DNA from: VXNE01 sp964518405
GTDB taxonomy: Bacteria > Pseudomonadota > Gammaproteobacteria > Pseudomonadales > Azotimanducaceae
DNA: 64,000 nt
Assembly: GCA_964518405.1 (NCBI GenBank)
Contig: CAZFGB010000048.1
Location: 1-64,000, forward strand
Direction of reading: 5' to 3'
The notes beneath the pieces are model-generated. The model was not told the DNA's origin, ran no database searches, and saw nothing but the letters and a program-made list of their open reading frames with translations. The position numbers and the translations under genes were made by a program. Numbering within the stretch: position 1 is the stretch's first letter; each line of letters starts with the position of its first letter. This document shows, piece by piece, positions 1-9,187 of the stretch.

Positions 1-1
1 G

Positions 2-241
2 CATTACACCCCGACCTACGCCTCCTGGATCAACCAGGTGGAGCGCTGGTTCGGCCTCATCACGCAGCAAGCCATCCGCCGCGGCTCTTTCTCCAACGTC
101 AAGGAACTGGTCCACAAGATCAACGACTTCGTCGAACACTACAATGCCCAGACAAGCCCCTTCGTCTGGATCGCGACTGCCGATTCCATACTCGCCAAGA
201 TCGAAAGACTTTGCTCAGTTATTTCCGGGACACAACACTAG
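2..241 (+). CDS. IS630-family transposase, C-terminal fragment (starts outside window)
   Basis: The reading frame is open from base 2 to the stop at 239-241, so this is the last 79 residues of a gene that begins left of the window. The segment HYTPTYASWINQVERWF (from base 2) is the block that carries the third catalytic acid (Glu of NQVE) of the DDE nuclease in IS630/Tc1-type transposases. It is followed by a helical tail with FVEHYNAQTSPFVWIA, also typical of that family. Whether the element is intact cannot be told. It sits next to a restriction-modification gene set in an AT-richer patch, consistent with a mobile region. No terminal inverted repeat was recognised downstream. Confidence 0.85.
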   Translation, partial: HYTPTYASWINQVERWFGLITQQAIRRGSFSNVKELVHKINDFVEHYNAQTSPFVWIATADSILAKIERLCSVISGTQH

Positions 242-303
242 CAACAGGAGTGGCTTACTCGCTGGAGTGACGTTCCGCTAGGGAGATATACGCCCTTAGG
301 CAG

Positions 304-1503
304 TCAAAAGAATGCTGTTGCTACTTGAGTAGCGATCGATGCCGCAAGCACGGGAGGTACCGCATTTCCTACTTGCGTAAACTGGCGAGCAACAGGTCCA
401 AAGAATTCATAGTCGTCAGCGAAGGTCTGAAGTCTTGCACATTCCCGAACTGTCAGCGTACGTGGAATTTCTGGATGAAGATGCGACCGGCCCCCTCCAT
501 TGGTACCGCCTGCGATGACTGTCTTTGATGGTTGTGTGGGATCAAGTCGATCTACACGGCCGAGCTGTTCACGCTTCCCATAGTCGAGCCAAGAGTATCG
601 TAGAACAGAACCAACCCTGTGCTTGCGAGTTTCGTGATTAAACGACTCAATACCAGGTAGAGACGACAGCACACTTCCCGCACCGATATGCTCGCGTCTT
701 TCAGGCTTCCGGAACTCACCGGCTTTCCGCGCACCAATGATAAACATCCTTTGACGGAACTGTGGTACACCGTACTCCGCAGCATCATAGACATCCGGCG
801 TTACGACCGTATATCCGATTCGTTCTAGCCTCCTGATCACAGACGCAAGTTGTCGACCGCCATCCAAGTCGCGAAGACCCGGAACATTTTCTATTACAAA
901 TGCCATAGGAGCAAATGCAGAAATATAGTTCACAAAGTCGAGGAGAAGATTACCGTTTTCCGTGTGATCAAATCCCACGCGCTTGAAATTATCTCCCGAC
1001 TTGGAAAATCTCTGGTTGGCGGCGATTGAAAATGGCTGACAGGGAGGCCCCCCAATAAAGACTCCGTCAAAAGGCATCTCCACGATGGACAAAAGCACAT
1101 CAGCGACTTCCCCATACTCGCATATATCTCCTGAGTGAAGCGGTGGACCAAACACTTTCCAATCTGGCCGATTGATGCGCAGAGTCTTGCAGAAGATCTC
1201 ATTGTGCTCAAATGCCGCTAGATGTTTGAAACCTACAGCTTCAAATCCCAAGTCTAAGCCACCGCAGCCCGTAAAAAAGCTAACGAGAGGAATCCCATCA
1301 CCAACCTCAGCAAAAGAAGATAGATCGGGTGGCTTCGTACCTCTCCATTGGACAGTCCGTGAATTCTCATAGACGAGGTCATCTATGGTCAGGCCCACGA
1401 GGTCAAGCACATCCGCAACATGTGCATCAGATTCAGCATTGCGGAGTAGATTCGTCTGAGCGTCAAATCTGTCAAGCTGCACACTGAATAACGACTTAGT
1501 CAT
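304..1503 (-). CDS. DNA (cytosine-5-)-methyltransferase
   Basis: A 399-residue protein with the ordered motifs of C5-cytosine methyltransferases. Motif I is SFFTGCGGLDLGFE (about residues 75-88, SAM binding). Motif IV is GGPPCQPFS with the catalytic Cys. Motif VI is ENVPG, motif VIII is QFRQR, and motifs IX/X include RLQTF and QVGNAVPP near the C-terminus. The roughly 70 residues before motif I are not recognised. It should methylate cytosine in a short DNA site; the target region between motifs VIII and IX is not interpretable by eye. The gene lies 5 bp downstream of an HNH nuclease gene on the same strand, which suggests a type II restriction-modification pair. Base composition is clearly AT-richer than the block beyond 3,050, suggesting transfer. 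Confidence 0.95.
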   Translation of the reverse strand: MTKSLFSVQLDRFDAQTNLLRNAESDAHVADVLDLVGLTIDDLVYENSRTVQWRGTKPPDLSSFAEVGDGIPLVSFFTGCGGLDLGFEAVGFKHLAAFEHNEIFCKTLRINRPDWKVFGPPLHSGDICEYGEVADVLLSIVEMPFDGVFIGGPPCQPFSIAANQRFSKSGDNFKRVGFDHTENGNLLLDFVNYISAFAPMAFVIENVPGLRDLDGGRQLASVIRRLERIGYTVVTPDVYDAAEYGVPQFRQRMFIIGARKAGEFRKPERREHIGAGSVLSSLPGIESFNHETRKHRVGSVLRYSWLDYGKREQLGRVDRLDPTQPSKTVIAGGTNGGGRSHLHPEIPRTLTVRECARLQTFADDYEFFGPVARQFTQVGNAVPPVLAASIATQVATAFF

Positions 1504-1508
1504 TTCCC

Positions 1509-2258
1509 CTAGATCGTCTCCAAATACTTCTTTTTTGCTTCTTGGTACACCATTCTTGCCTCATCTGCATCAACGAAATCCGCTCGGTCGTTTTTGCTGA
1601 GCCATACATCGTAGTAACGGTGAACTGCTCGGTGGCACGTTGGGCAATTTGCAACTACGTCCTTTAGGACCGTTCCACTGGTACCAGTCCTAACTCCGGA
1701 GCAGAGGGGCAATAAATGGTGAATGTCGAGCACCCGAGATGTCCACGGGTACTTTCGTTCGGTATCCGAATCACAAAAGTCACACACCGCACTAGGATTT
1801 TCGTCGAAGAACGCTCTTCTGATCCGCGCATTTCGTTCCAAGGTCAGTTGCGTCCGCTTTACTCTCCCTCCTTCCGAAAAACCCGCTTCTACTTCGTTAG
1901 TGATAACTGTAGCGGGATAGCTCAGTTCAACGCCTTCAATTACATTTTGATACAGCGCAGCAAGCCGCAAAACCTCCGCTGCCGGATCAGACAGATGATT
2001 GCCGTTCACTGGCGTAAGTTCTTTGAAGAGGGCACTAGCGTCCTCTGTGGCGAGAGAAACGGCGATTCTGCCATCGGTGACCGTGAGATAGGATATCTGC
2101 GCAAGGACCTTAATGCTCTCAGAGGCCTGGCGATTATCGACCCGCTCTAGCGAGAATCGGCTGTTCTCTGAAACCAAGGAGTCAGTCGGAATGAGTTCTA
2201 GAAAACTATCTAGATCCTTCATCTCCCCGAAACGAGCTTGTGTTGTATGCGCCAACAA
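1509..2258 (-). CDS. HNH endonuclease, probable restriction enzyme (C-terminal part)
   Basis: The last 110 residues hold an HNH/zinc fold: CDFC, then LDIHHLLPLC, then NCPTCHRAVHRY. These give the paired CxxC zinc ligands and the His-His of the active site. This is the usual architecture of HNH restriction enzymes that accompany C5-methyltransferases. The frame opens only at about 2267 and its first usable start is a TTG at 2258; an ATG lies at 2222. The preceding gene in another frame runs to 2206, so the two overlap by 17 to 53 bp. Either they are translationally coupled subunits or one longer nuclease has been split by a frameshift. No good ribosome-binding site precedes either start, which favours the split. 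Confidence 0.75.
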   Translation of the reverse strand: MLAHTTQARFGEMKDLDSFLELIPTDSLVSENSRFSLERVDNRQASESIKVLAQISYLTVTDGRIAVSLATEDASALFKELTPVNGNHLSDPAAEVLRLAALYQNVIEGVELSYPATVITNEVEAGFSEGGRVKRTQLTLERNARIRRAFFDENPSAVCDFCDSDTERKYPWTSRVLDIHHLLPLCSGVRTGTSGTVLKDVVANCPTCHRAVHRYYDVWLSKNDRADFVDADEARMVYQEAKKKYLETI

Positions 2259-2691
2259 TACGGTTAGTCAACGTCGTGAAGTGACCTTGACTCGCTCTAG
2301 CGAGAACGAGACGCAAGACAAAGAGAAAGGGATATCGGTGCTGAACCGAATGATCCCATTCGCTCAAGGCTGGAGACGGATCTGTTGTACAACGGGCGAG
2401 GAAATGGAAATATTCATCAGCTGTGATTTCTCCATCGATTGCCAGACGCTTGCCTACTTCCGTGACTCGAGTGGCATTCTCTCCATCCCGTACTACGATC
2501 ATTGCAAGCCCGTACACACGAGCATAGTTACGCCACGGCTGATAGTCTTCGGGCCGAAAAGGGAGTCCCGTCGCAGCCATCAACTCATTGCGGCTCGCGT
2601 CTCTAACGTCTCTTTCGATCGCGAACTTGGCGACCTTCCGCAATGCGTCGAACTGAAAATACCTTAGTCTTCCTTGCTCCCACTTCCACAT
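2206..2691 (-). CDS. Putative N-terminal part of HNH restriction protein
   Basis: A 161-residue protein starting MWKWEQGRLRYFQFD (ATG at 2691). It is mostly helical, contains GLPFRPEDYQPWRNYARVYG and VGKRLAIDGEITADEYFHFL, and looks like a winged-helix DNA-recognition module. I know no precise family. It is on the same strand as the HNH nuclease and overlaps it in a different frame. Its last residues after about GHFTTLTNR look like read-through of the neighbour's sequence, so a single frameshift would fuse the two into one protein of roughly 400 residues. It may equally be a separate recognition subunit. It belongs to the AT-richer restriction patch. Confidence 0.55.
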   Translation of the reverse strand: MWKWEQGRLRYFQFDALRKVAKFAIERDVRDASRNELMAATGLPFRPEDYQPWRNYARVYGLAMIVVRDGENATRVTEVGKRLAIDGEITADEYFHFLARCTTDPSPALSEWDHSVQHRYPFLFVLRLVLARASQGHFTTLTNRIVGAYNTSSFRGDEGSR

Positions 2692-2783
2692 GTGGCTATT
2701 CCACCGAGAACGTGTCGGTCAACGTCCTCGCATCGAGTGGATTGACACTGGAATGCGAAAGGCCCTCATCCTTGTCTAGGCTC

Positions 2784-2990
2784 CTAGCCACGATCATCGA
2801 ACAAATTGGCCTGAACGGAATATTGCTCCCGGTTCAAATGCTCACGTATGAGACGGACAATGAGTGTGCTCTTTTTGTGACCGCGCTCTTTGCAAAAGGC
2901 ATCGAAGCGCTGCGCCTCGTGTTGGGGAAGTAGCACTGAAACTTTGACAGGCTTGGCAGGTGTTGCACACATAGCAGCACTATGCGCCAT
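2784..2990 (-). CDS. Small ribbon-helix-helix-like DNA-binding protein
   Basis: About 68 residues. The core KVSVLLPQHEAQRFDAFC followed by ERGHKKSTLIVRLIREHL reads as a beta-strand with alternating residues plus two helices, the pattern of CopG/Arc repressors. The start at 2990 (MAHSAAM) was chosen because the strand begins about 15 residues later; an alternative ATG lies at 3020. No strong ribosome-binding site is visible. It stands 92 bp upstream of the restriction genes on the same strand, so it could be their controller or an orphan antitoxin. Neither role is demonstrated by the sequence. Confidence 0.5.
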   Translation of the reverse strand: MAHSAAMCATPAKPVKVSVLLPQHEAQRFDAFCKERGHKKSTLIVRLIREHLNREQYSVQANLFDDRG

Positions 2991-3050
2991 AAGTGCAATG
3001 AGTTCAAGTCGATGCCGCACTACTGCGGACTTTTGCGTCTTTCTTTTTCG

Positions 3051-4247
3051 TCAGGTCCTGTATTCGGCGTTGATGCGGACGTACTCGTAGGACAGGTCCG
3101 ACGTCCAGACGGTTTCCGCGCAGTCGCCCCGGCCGAGATCGATGCGGACGGTGAACTCGTCGCGCGCCATGACCCCGGCGCCCTGCGCTTCCGTGTAGGA
3201 CCCGGCCACCAGCCCGCCATCCGCCACGCACACCTCGTCGAGATGAAGCGAGACGCCCGTCGTGTCCAGGTCCTTGATCCCCGCCCGGCCGATGGCCATG
3301 CAGAATCGACCCCAGTTGGGATCGCCGGCGAACAGCGCGGTCTTTACCAGCGGCGAATGCGCGACGGTATAGGCGGCGCGCAAACACTCCTCGGAAGATG
3401 CCCCGCCCCGCACGGTCACCGTCACGAACTTGGTGGCGCCCTCGCCGTCGCGCACGGTGCGTTCCGCAAGGTCGACCGCGAGCGGCGTGAGCGCCGCGAG
3501 CAGCGCGTCGTAGTGCTCATCGCCGACGCCGGACCGACCCGTCGCCACAACGACAAAGGAGTCGTTGGTCGATGTGTCGCCGTCTATCGTCAATCGATTG
3601 AAACTGCGTTCCCCCAGGTCGCGCGCCAACGCCTGGACCGCTTCCGCGGATAGCGCCGCGTCGGTGCCCATGAACGCGAGGAGCGTCGCCATGTCCGGCC
3701 GGATCATGCCCGAACCCTTGCAGATCGCCGTAGCCGTAACCTGAGAGCCGCCTATCTCGAAACGACCCGACGCGCCCTTGGGCTGCGTATCGGTCGTCAT
3801 GATGGCCCTGGCAGCCGGAACCCAAGCGTCGTCCCGGAGCACGCTTCCCGCCTGCCGGATTCCGTCGGCCACGCGATCCATTGGCAGAAACTCGCCGATC
3901 ACGCCGGTGGAAAAAGGCAGTACCTCGGCCGCGTCGCATCCCAGGACATCCGCCGCGATGGCGCAGCTCGAACGCGCGTCCGCTACTCCGCGTTCCCCGG
4001 TTGCGGCATTGGCGTTGCCGCTGTTGACCACCAGGCCCCGGGCAGCGCCGAGACGCTCCGCCGCCACCGTGACGGGCGCCGCGCGAAAGCTGCTCTGGGT
4101 GAAGATGCCGCCGACGGTCGCACCCGTGTCGAGAGCGAATACCGCGAGGTCTTCACGCTCCCGATACTTGACGCCGGCCGCCGCCGTGCCGATACGAATT
4201 CCGGGGACCGCCAGCAGTTCTCCCACCGGGGGCAGGTTGACCGCCAT
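3051..4247 (-). CDS. argJ: Bifunctional ornithine acetyltransferase / N-acetylglutamate synthase
   Basis: A 398-residue protein, the usual length for ArgJ, which recycles the acetyl group in arginine synthesis. The self-cleavage site is visible as KGSGMIRPDMATLLAF; the Thr of MATL becomes the N-terminal nucleophile of the beta subunit. Other family blocks are VVNSGNANAATGERG, TIDGDTSTNDS and AGDPNWGR. The start at 4247 lies one base after the secA stop (4249-4251), so the two genes are probably co-transcribed. The secA-argJ order is the same in Pseudomonas. The gene ends 60 bp from the AT-richer restriction patch and marks the edge of the conserved block. Confidence 0.97.
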   Translation of the reverse strand: MAVNLPPVGELLAVPGIRIGTAAAGVKYREREDLAVFALDTGATVGGIFTQSSFRAAPVTVAAERLGAARGLVVNSGNANAATGERGVADARSSCAIAADVLGCDAAEVLPFSTGVIGEFLPMDRVADGIRQAGSVLRDDAWVPAARAIMTTDTQPKGASGRFEIGGSQVTATAICKGSGMIRPDMATLLAFMGTDAALSAEAVQALARDLGERSFNRLTIDGDTSTNDSFVVVATGRSGVGDEHYDALLAALTPLAVDLAERTVRDGEGATKFVTVTVRGGASSEECLRAAYTVAHSPLVKTALFAGDPNWGRFCMAIGRAGIKDLDTTGVSLHLDEVCVADGGLVAGSYTEAQGAGVMARDEFTVRIDLGRGDCAETVWTSDLSYEYVRINAEYRT

Positions 4248-4248
4248 C

Positions 4249-6993
4249 TCAGGCCGTCCTGCCGTGGCAGTGCTTGTACTTCTTGCCGGAGCCGCACGGA
4301 CAGCGTTCATTGCGGCCCACCTTTCGTTCTTCCCGGACGAAGGTTTCCGGCCGCCTGGGCTCGGGACGCCCATCCGCCTGGCCGTCGAGCGCGGAAGATT
4401 CGGCATGCTGGAAGCGCATCCGGCGCGCCTGCTCCTCTCGGCGCCGGCGCTCCATCTCTTCCACGTCCTGCTCGTTCTCGAGCTGGACCCTGGACAGCAG
4501 CCGCACGACATCGCGGTTGATGTTGTCGAGCAGGTCCTGAAACAGTTCGAAGGCCTCCCGCTTGTATTCCTGTTTCGGCTGCTTCTGCGCATAGGCGCGC
4601 AGGTGAATTCCCTGGCGCAGGTGGTCCATCGTGGCGAGGTGTTCTTTCCACTTCTGGTCGAGAACCGTCAACATGATCTGCTTCTCGATCACGCGCATGT
4701 CGATGCCTTGCGCGCGCCAGTCGTCTTCCTTGCGCTCGTACTCCGTCCTGATCTGTTCGCCGATCTTCTCGCGCAGCGGTTCCTCGCTCAGCGACTCGTC
4801 CTCCTCCAGCCAACTCGCGATCGGCTGGACGGAGTTCAGTTCGGCGGCCAAGGTTTTCTCGAGCCCTTCGATGTCCCACTGGTCTTCGATGCTCTGCGGC
4901 GGGACGAAGCCATCGACAAGATCCTCTACGACATCGTCCCGGATGTTCTGGATGGCCTCGGACAGATCGGCGGTCCCCATCAGATCGTTCCGTAGCCGGT
5001 ACACGACCTGGCGCTGGTCGTTGGCAACGTCGTCGTACTCGAGAAGGTTTTTGCGGATATCGAAGTTGCGGCCCTCCACCTTGCGCTGCGCCTTCTCGAT
5101 GGAATTGCTCACCATGCGCGCCTCGATCGCTTCGCCCTTCTCCAATCCCAGGTTCTGCATGAAGCCGCGCATCCGGTCGGTGGTGAAGATGCGCATGAGG
5201 TTGTCTTCCATCGACAGGTAGAAGCGCGATGAGCCCGGATCGCCCTGTCGCCCCGAACGGCCCCGAAGCTGGTTGTCGATCCGTCTCGACTCGTGACGTT
5301 CGGTGCCGATGATGTGCAGGCCCCCCGCGTCCACGACGGCCTCATGGCGTTCCCGCCAGCCCGCGCGAATGCCCTCTGTCTCGTCTTGGGCCGCAGCTTC
5401 GAGTTCGACTTCCAGATTGCCGCCGAGAACGATGTCGGTGCCTCTGCCGGCCATGTTCGTGGCGATGGTGACGACACCCGGGCGGCCCGCCTGGGCGACG
5501 ATTTCCGCCTCCCGCTCGTGTTGTTTCGCATTCAGCACGCTGTGGCGTATCTTGCGCCGGACAAGCTCGCTCGACAGCCGCTCCGACGACTCGATGGACG
5601 TGGTGCCGACAAGCACCGGCTGGCCCGCCTCGATGCACGCGTTGATGTCCTCGACGATGGCGTCGTACTTCTCGTCGGTGGTGAGGTAGACGAGATCGTT
5701 TCGGTCGTCCCGAATCATCGGCGCGTGGGTCGGAATGACGACGACATCGAGGCCGTAGATCTGGCGAAACTCGAACGCCTCCGTATCGGCCGTGCCGGTC
5801 ATGCCCGAAAGCTTGCCGTACAGGCGGAAGTAGTTCTGGAACGTCGTCGAGGCGAGCGTCTGCGATTCGTTCTGGATGACGAGCCCTTCCTTCGCTTCGA
5901 TCGCCTGGTGTATGCCTTCCGACCAGCGCCTGCCCGGCATGGCGCGGCCCGTGTGCTCATCGACGATGACGATCTCGCCGTTCTGCACCATGTAGTGCAC
6001 GTCCCGCTTGAACAGCGCATGCGCCTTCAGCGCGGCGTGGACATGGTGCAGCAGGCCGAGATGCGTCGGCGCGTAGAGACTCTCCCCTTCCGCAAGCAGG
6101 CCGAGGCGGATGAGTTCGTCTTCGACGAAGCCGTGTCCTCGCTCGGTCAGTTCGACCTGCCGGTTCTTCTCGTCGATGAAGAAGTCGCCGGTGTCTTCCA
6201 CCTCCTCGCCGCCGAACCGAACCGGCAGATCCGATTCGACCATCTCCTGCTGTTTGAGCCGGGGCGCGAGCCTGTTGATCGTCACGTACAGCTCCGTGCT
6301 CTCCTGCGCCGGCCCGGAAATGATGAGGGGCGTGCGGGCCTCGTCGATCAGTATCGAGTCCACCTCGTCGACGATGGCGAAGTCCAGACCGCGCTGGACC
6401 TTGTCCTCCGCCCTGAAGGCCATGTTGTCCCGCAGGTAGTCGAAGCCGAATTCGTTGTTCGTGCCGTAGGTGACGTCCGCCTGGTAGGCCGCCCGTTTCG
6501 ACAACGCGTCCTGTCCCGACTGCACGACGCCCACGGTGATGCCGAGCGCCTCGTAGATCGGCCCCATCCAGTTGGCGTCGCGACGCGCCAGGTAGTCGTT
6601 GACGGTGACGATGTGCACGCTGTTGCCGCCGAGCGCGTTGAGATAGGCCGCGAGGACCGCCACCACGGTCTTGCCTTCGCCCGTGCGCATCTCGGCGATG
6701 CGACCTTCGTGCAAGGTGATGCCGCCGACGATCTGCACGTCGAAGTGGCGCATGTCGCGGGTGCGACGCGATGCCTCGCGGGCGACGGCGAATACCTCCG
6801 GCAGGAGCGTGTCCAAGGCGACGCCCGCCGCCATCGCATGCCTGAATTCCGTCGTCCTGGACTTCAGGTCCGCGTCCGAAAGATCCTTGATGGACGGTTC
6901 GAGCGCATTGACCTTCGCCACGGTCTTCCGCATGCGCTTGAGCTCGCGCGTGTTCTTCGTACCGAAGACTCTCTTGAACAGTCCGCCGTCCAT
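4249..6993 (-). CDS. secA: Preprotein translocase ATPase SecA
   Basis: The motor of Sec-dependent protein export, 914 residues. The N-terminus MDGGLFKRVFGTKNTRELKRM fits the family, so the ATG at 6993 was preferred over upstream in-frame starts. Visible are Walker A (RTGEGKT), Walker B region FAIVDEVDSILIDEARTPLI, TNNEFGFDYLRDNM, GRGTDI and RGRSGRQGDPG. The C-terminus ends in NERCPCGSGKKYKHCHG, the zinc-binding tail that contacts SecB. The protein appears intact. It lies in the usual place beside argJ, but an ABC exporter pair separates it from the M23 peptidase that normally precedes it. Confidence 0.98.
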   Translation of the reverse strand: MDGGLFKRVFGTKNTRELKRMRKTVAKVNALEPSIKDLSDADLKSRTTEFRHAMAAGVALDTLLPEVFAVAREASRRTRDMRHFDVQIVGGITLHEGRIAEMRTGEGKTVVAVLAAYLNALGGNSVHIVTVNDYLARRDANWMGPIYEALGITVGVVQSGQDALSKRAAYQADVTYGTNNEFGFDYLRDNMAFRAEDKVQRGLDFAIVDEVDSILIDEARTPLIISGPAQESTELYVTINRLAPRLKQQEMVESDLPVRFGGEEVEDTGDFFIDEKNRQVELTERGHGFVEDELIRLGLLAEGESLYAPTHLGLLHHVHAALKAHALFKRDVHYMVQNGEIVIVDEHTGRAMPGRRWSEGIHQAIEAKEGLVIQNESQTLASTTFQNYFRLYGKLSGMTGTADTEAFEFRQIYGLDVVVIPTHAPMIRDDRNDLVYLTTDEKYDAIVEDINACIEAGQPVLVGTTSIESSERLSSELVRRKIRHSVLNAKQHEREAEIVAQAGRPGVVTIATNMAGRGTDIVLGGNLEVELEAAAQDETEGIRAGWRERHEAVVDAGGLHIIGTERHESRRIDNQLRGRSGRQGDPGSSRFYLSMEDNLMRIFTTDRMRGFMQNLGLEKGEAIEARMVSNSIEKAQRKVEGRNFDIRKNLLEYDDVANDQRQVVYRLRNDLMGTADLSEAIQNIRDDVVEDLVDGFVPPQSIEDQWDIEGLEKTLAAELNSVQPIASWLEEDESLSEEPLREKIGEQIRTEYERKEDDWRAQGIDMRVIEKQIMLTVLDQKWKEHLATMDHLRQGIHLRAYAQKQPKQEYKREAFELFQDLLDNINRDVVRLLSRVQLENEQDVEEMERRRREEQARRMRFQHAESSALDGQADGRPEPRRPETFVREERKVGRNERCPCGSGKKYKHCHGRTA

Positions 6994-7063
6994 CGCAATG
7001 CGCCCTGAAGGGTCTGGTCCGATTTTACCGCGATATTTCCCGGTGTCGCGCGGCGACACTGGA

Positions 7064-9187
7064 TCAGGCTGCGTCCGCCGATGCGAGTCTGCCGTCGATC
7101 AGGGCGACTACCCGGTTCGCGGTTCGAATCGTCTCCGGCCTATGGGCAACGATGATGCGCGTCACGCCCAGAGATTTGATCGACGCGTTGACGTCACGCT
7201 CGGTCGCGACGTCCAGGCTCGACGTTCCTTCGTCCATAAAGAGAATCTTCGGGTGCCGGTACAGCGCCCGCGCGAGCAATATGCGCTGCTTCTCGCCGCC
7301 CGAGAGCGCCGATCCCATGTCTCCGACGAGCGTCTCGTATTGCATCGGTTTCGCGATGATCTCGCGGTGAATGCACGCCAAACCGGCCACGCGCACAACG
7401 CGCGCCAAGTCGATCTGGGGATCGAAAAAGGCGATGTTCTCGGCGATGGACCCCGCGAACAACGCATCCTCCTGCATCACCGACCCGACCTGACGGCGGT
7501 ATTCGCCGACGCCAAAGTCCGCCAAGGGACGCCCGTCGACCAGAACCCGGCCAGCGGTGGGCTCGAACAGGCCGAGCATGATCTTCATCAGGGTTGTCTT
7601 GCCGCTGCCCGAGGTGCCGACGAAAGCGATGGTCTCGCCGGCGGCGATGTCGATACTGACTCCGCCAAGCACCTCCGGCAGCGCTTCGCCGTAGCGGTAG
7701 GAAACACCTTCAAGACGCAAGGCGCCGCCCAATGTCACATCGCCGCGGTTTGCGGACGACGGCAACGCCGCCGGTTCCCGTTCAGCCAACGCGATGTCGG
7801 CGATGCGGGAGAGATGCAGTTCCAGCATCCGGAACTCGATCAGGCGTTCGACCAGTGCGATGGCGTTTTCCGTGAACTGCCGCTTGTACGCCATGAACGC
7901 AAAGATCATGCCGACCGTGAACTCGGCGCCGAGCGTCATTTTCGCCGCAACGTAGATCAGCACGACGTGCTCGATGCCGAAGATCACGCTGTTGCCGAGA
8001 GCGAACCAGATACGCAGCCTGTGAACGCGCGCGTCCGCGTTCACGGCGTCAGCGAATCGGTTCTGCCACAGGCGTCTTCTATCCGTCTCGCGTCCAAAAA
8101 GCTTGATGCTCAGGATCCCGCGCACGGTTTCCATGAAGAATGACTGTTCCCTTGCGTGGAACACGATGGCGTCCTCGTTCCGTTCACGCAATGGCGGATA
8201 AGTCGCGACGCGCAGAACCAGGTAGAGGGCCAGCGCAACCAGGGCAATCGACCCGAGGACGGCGCTGTAGACGAACATCAGGATGAGCGTCGAGATCGCC
8301 ATGACGCCGTCGATCGCCGTTGCGACCAGCCCTTCGGTGAACAGCGACCGTATCGGTCCTACCGATCCGAACCTCGATACGAGGTCGCCTATATGGCGTT
8401 TCTCAAAGAAATCGGCCGGCAACCGGATCAGGTGGGCGAAGAGATTGCACACCATCTGGTAGTTCAGCATGTTGCCGAAATAGAGCAGCACGTAGCCGCG
8501 GAGCAATCCGGCAACAGCGTTCAGAACAGCCAGGGCGCCGAATCCGAATGCCAGCACAAAGAGCAGATCGGCATCGAACTTGACCAGCACCTCGTCTACC
8601 GTCACCTGCAGGTAGAACGGGCTGACGAGCACGACAAGCTGGAGGATGGCCGACAGCACCAGGGCTTGCGCCAACGTCCGCTTGAGTCCCCGAATTCGGG
8701 TCCACAAATGGCTGAGTCGCAGCCTCGTGCGCTCTTTCCCCGTCTCGAAGTCTCTCGTCGGGTGGAGCTCCAGCGCGACGCCGGTAAAGTGCGTCGAGAA
8801 CACATCCCGCGTGTAGCGCCGAACGCCCGCCGCCGGGTCGTGCACGACCATGGACTTCGCGCGCGCGGATTTCAGCACGACGAAGTGGTTCATGTCCCAG
8901 TGGATGATGGCGGGAGTCTGCAGTTTGCGAATGTCCGCGAGCGGCACCTTGAGCGCCCGGCAACTCATGTCCAGCCGGGCGGCCATCTCCATGATCGCCG
9001 ACAGGGTCACACCTGCCGCGCTGGTCGGAAAACGTCGTCTGAGGGCTGCAATATCCGTTCTGAACCCGTGGAATCCGGCGACCATGGCGAGACATGCCAG
9101 GCCGCACTCCGTCGTTTCGTTCTGACGAATGACCGGCAGCTTTCGACCCCCGAAGTTGAGAAGCTTGAGGGCTTCCGCCGCCATCAA
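7064..9187 (-). CDS. C39-peptidase bacteriocin-type ABC exporter (RaxB/CvaB-like)
   Basis: A 707-residue fused exporter. Residues about 20-130 form a C39 cysteine peptidase: oxyanion Gln and catalytic Cys in RQNETTECGLACLAM, His in HWDMNHFVVL, Asp in HDPAAG. A membrane domain of about six helices spans roughly 165-440. The ATPase has Walker A GTSGSGKTTLMK, signature LSGGEKQRILLARAL, Walker B ILFMDE and a switch His in IIVAHRPETI. Such proteins cut double-glycine leaders and export the peptide. All catalytic residues are present. It shares a 4-bp overlap with the membrane-fusion gene upstream. No leader-peptide gene was seen nearby, so the cargo is unknown. The pair is inserted between secA and the M23 gene. 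Confidence 0.95.
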   Translation of the reverse strand: MMAAEALKLLNFGGRKLPVIRQNETTECGLACLAMVAGFHGFRTDIAALRRRFPTSAAGVTLSAIMEMAARLDMSCRALKVPLADIRKLQTPAIIHWDMNHFVVLKSARAKSMVVHDPAAGVRRYTRDVFSTHFTGVALELHPTRDFETGKERTRLRLSHLWTRIRGLKRTLAQALVLSAILQLVVLVSPFYLQVTVDEVLVKFDADLLFVLAFGFGALAVLNAVAGLLRGYVLLYFGNMLNYQMVCNLFAHLIRLPADFFEKRHIGDLVSRFGSVGPIRSLFTEGLVATAIDGVMAISTLILMFVYSAVLGSIALVALALYLVLRVATYPPLRERNEDAIVFHAREQSFFMETVRGILSIKLFGRETDRRRLWQNRFADAVNADARVHRLRIWFALGNSVIFGIEHVVLIYVAAKMTLGAEFTVGMIFAFMAYKRQFTENAIALVERLIEFRMLELHLSRIADIALAEREPAALPSSANRGDVTLGGALRLEGVSYRYGEALPEVLGGVSIDIAAGETIAFVGTSGSGKTTLMKIMLGLFEPTAGRVLVDGRPLADFGVGEYRRQVGSVMQEDALFAGSIAENIAFFDPQIDLARVVRVAGLACIHREIIAKPMQYETLVGDMGSALSGGEKQRILLARALYRHPKILFMDEGTSSLDVATERDVNASIKSLGVTRIIVAHRPETIRTANRVVALIDGRLASADAA

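Noticed and set aside
4592..4995. Long open frames on the plus strand across secA, ftsA, murC and similar genes
   Set aside because: They are mirror images of strongly conserved genes, Arg/Pro-rich and without motifs or ribosome-binding sites; a consequence of high GC.
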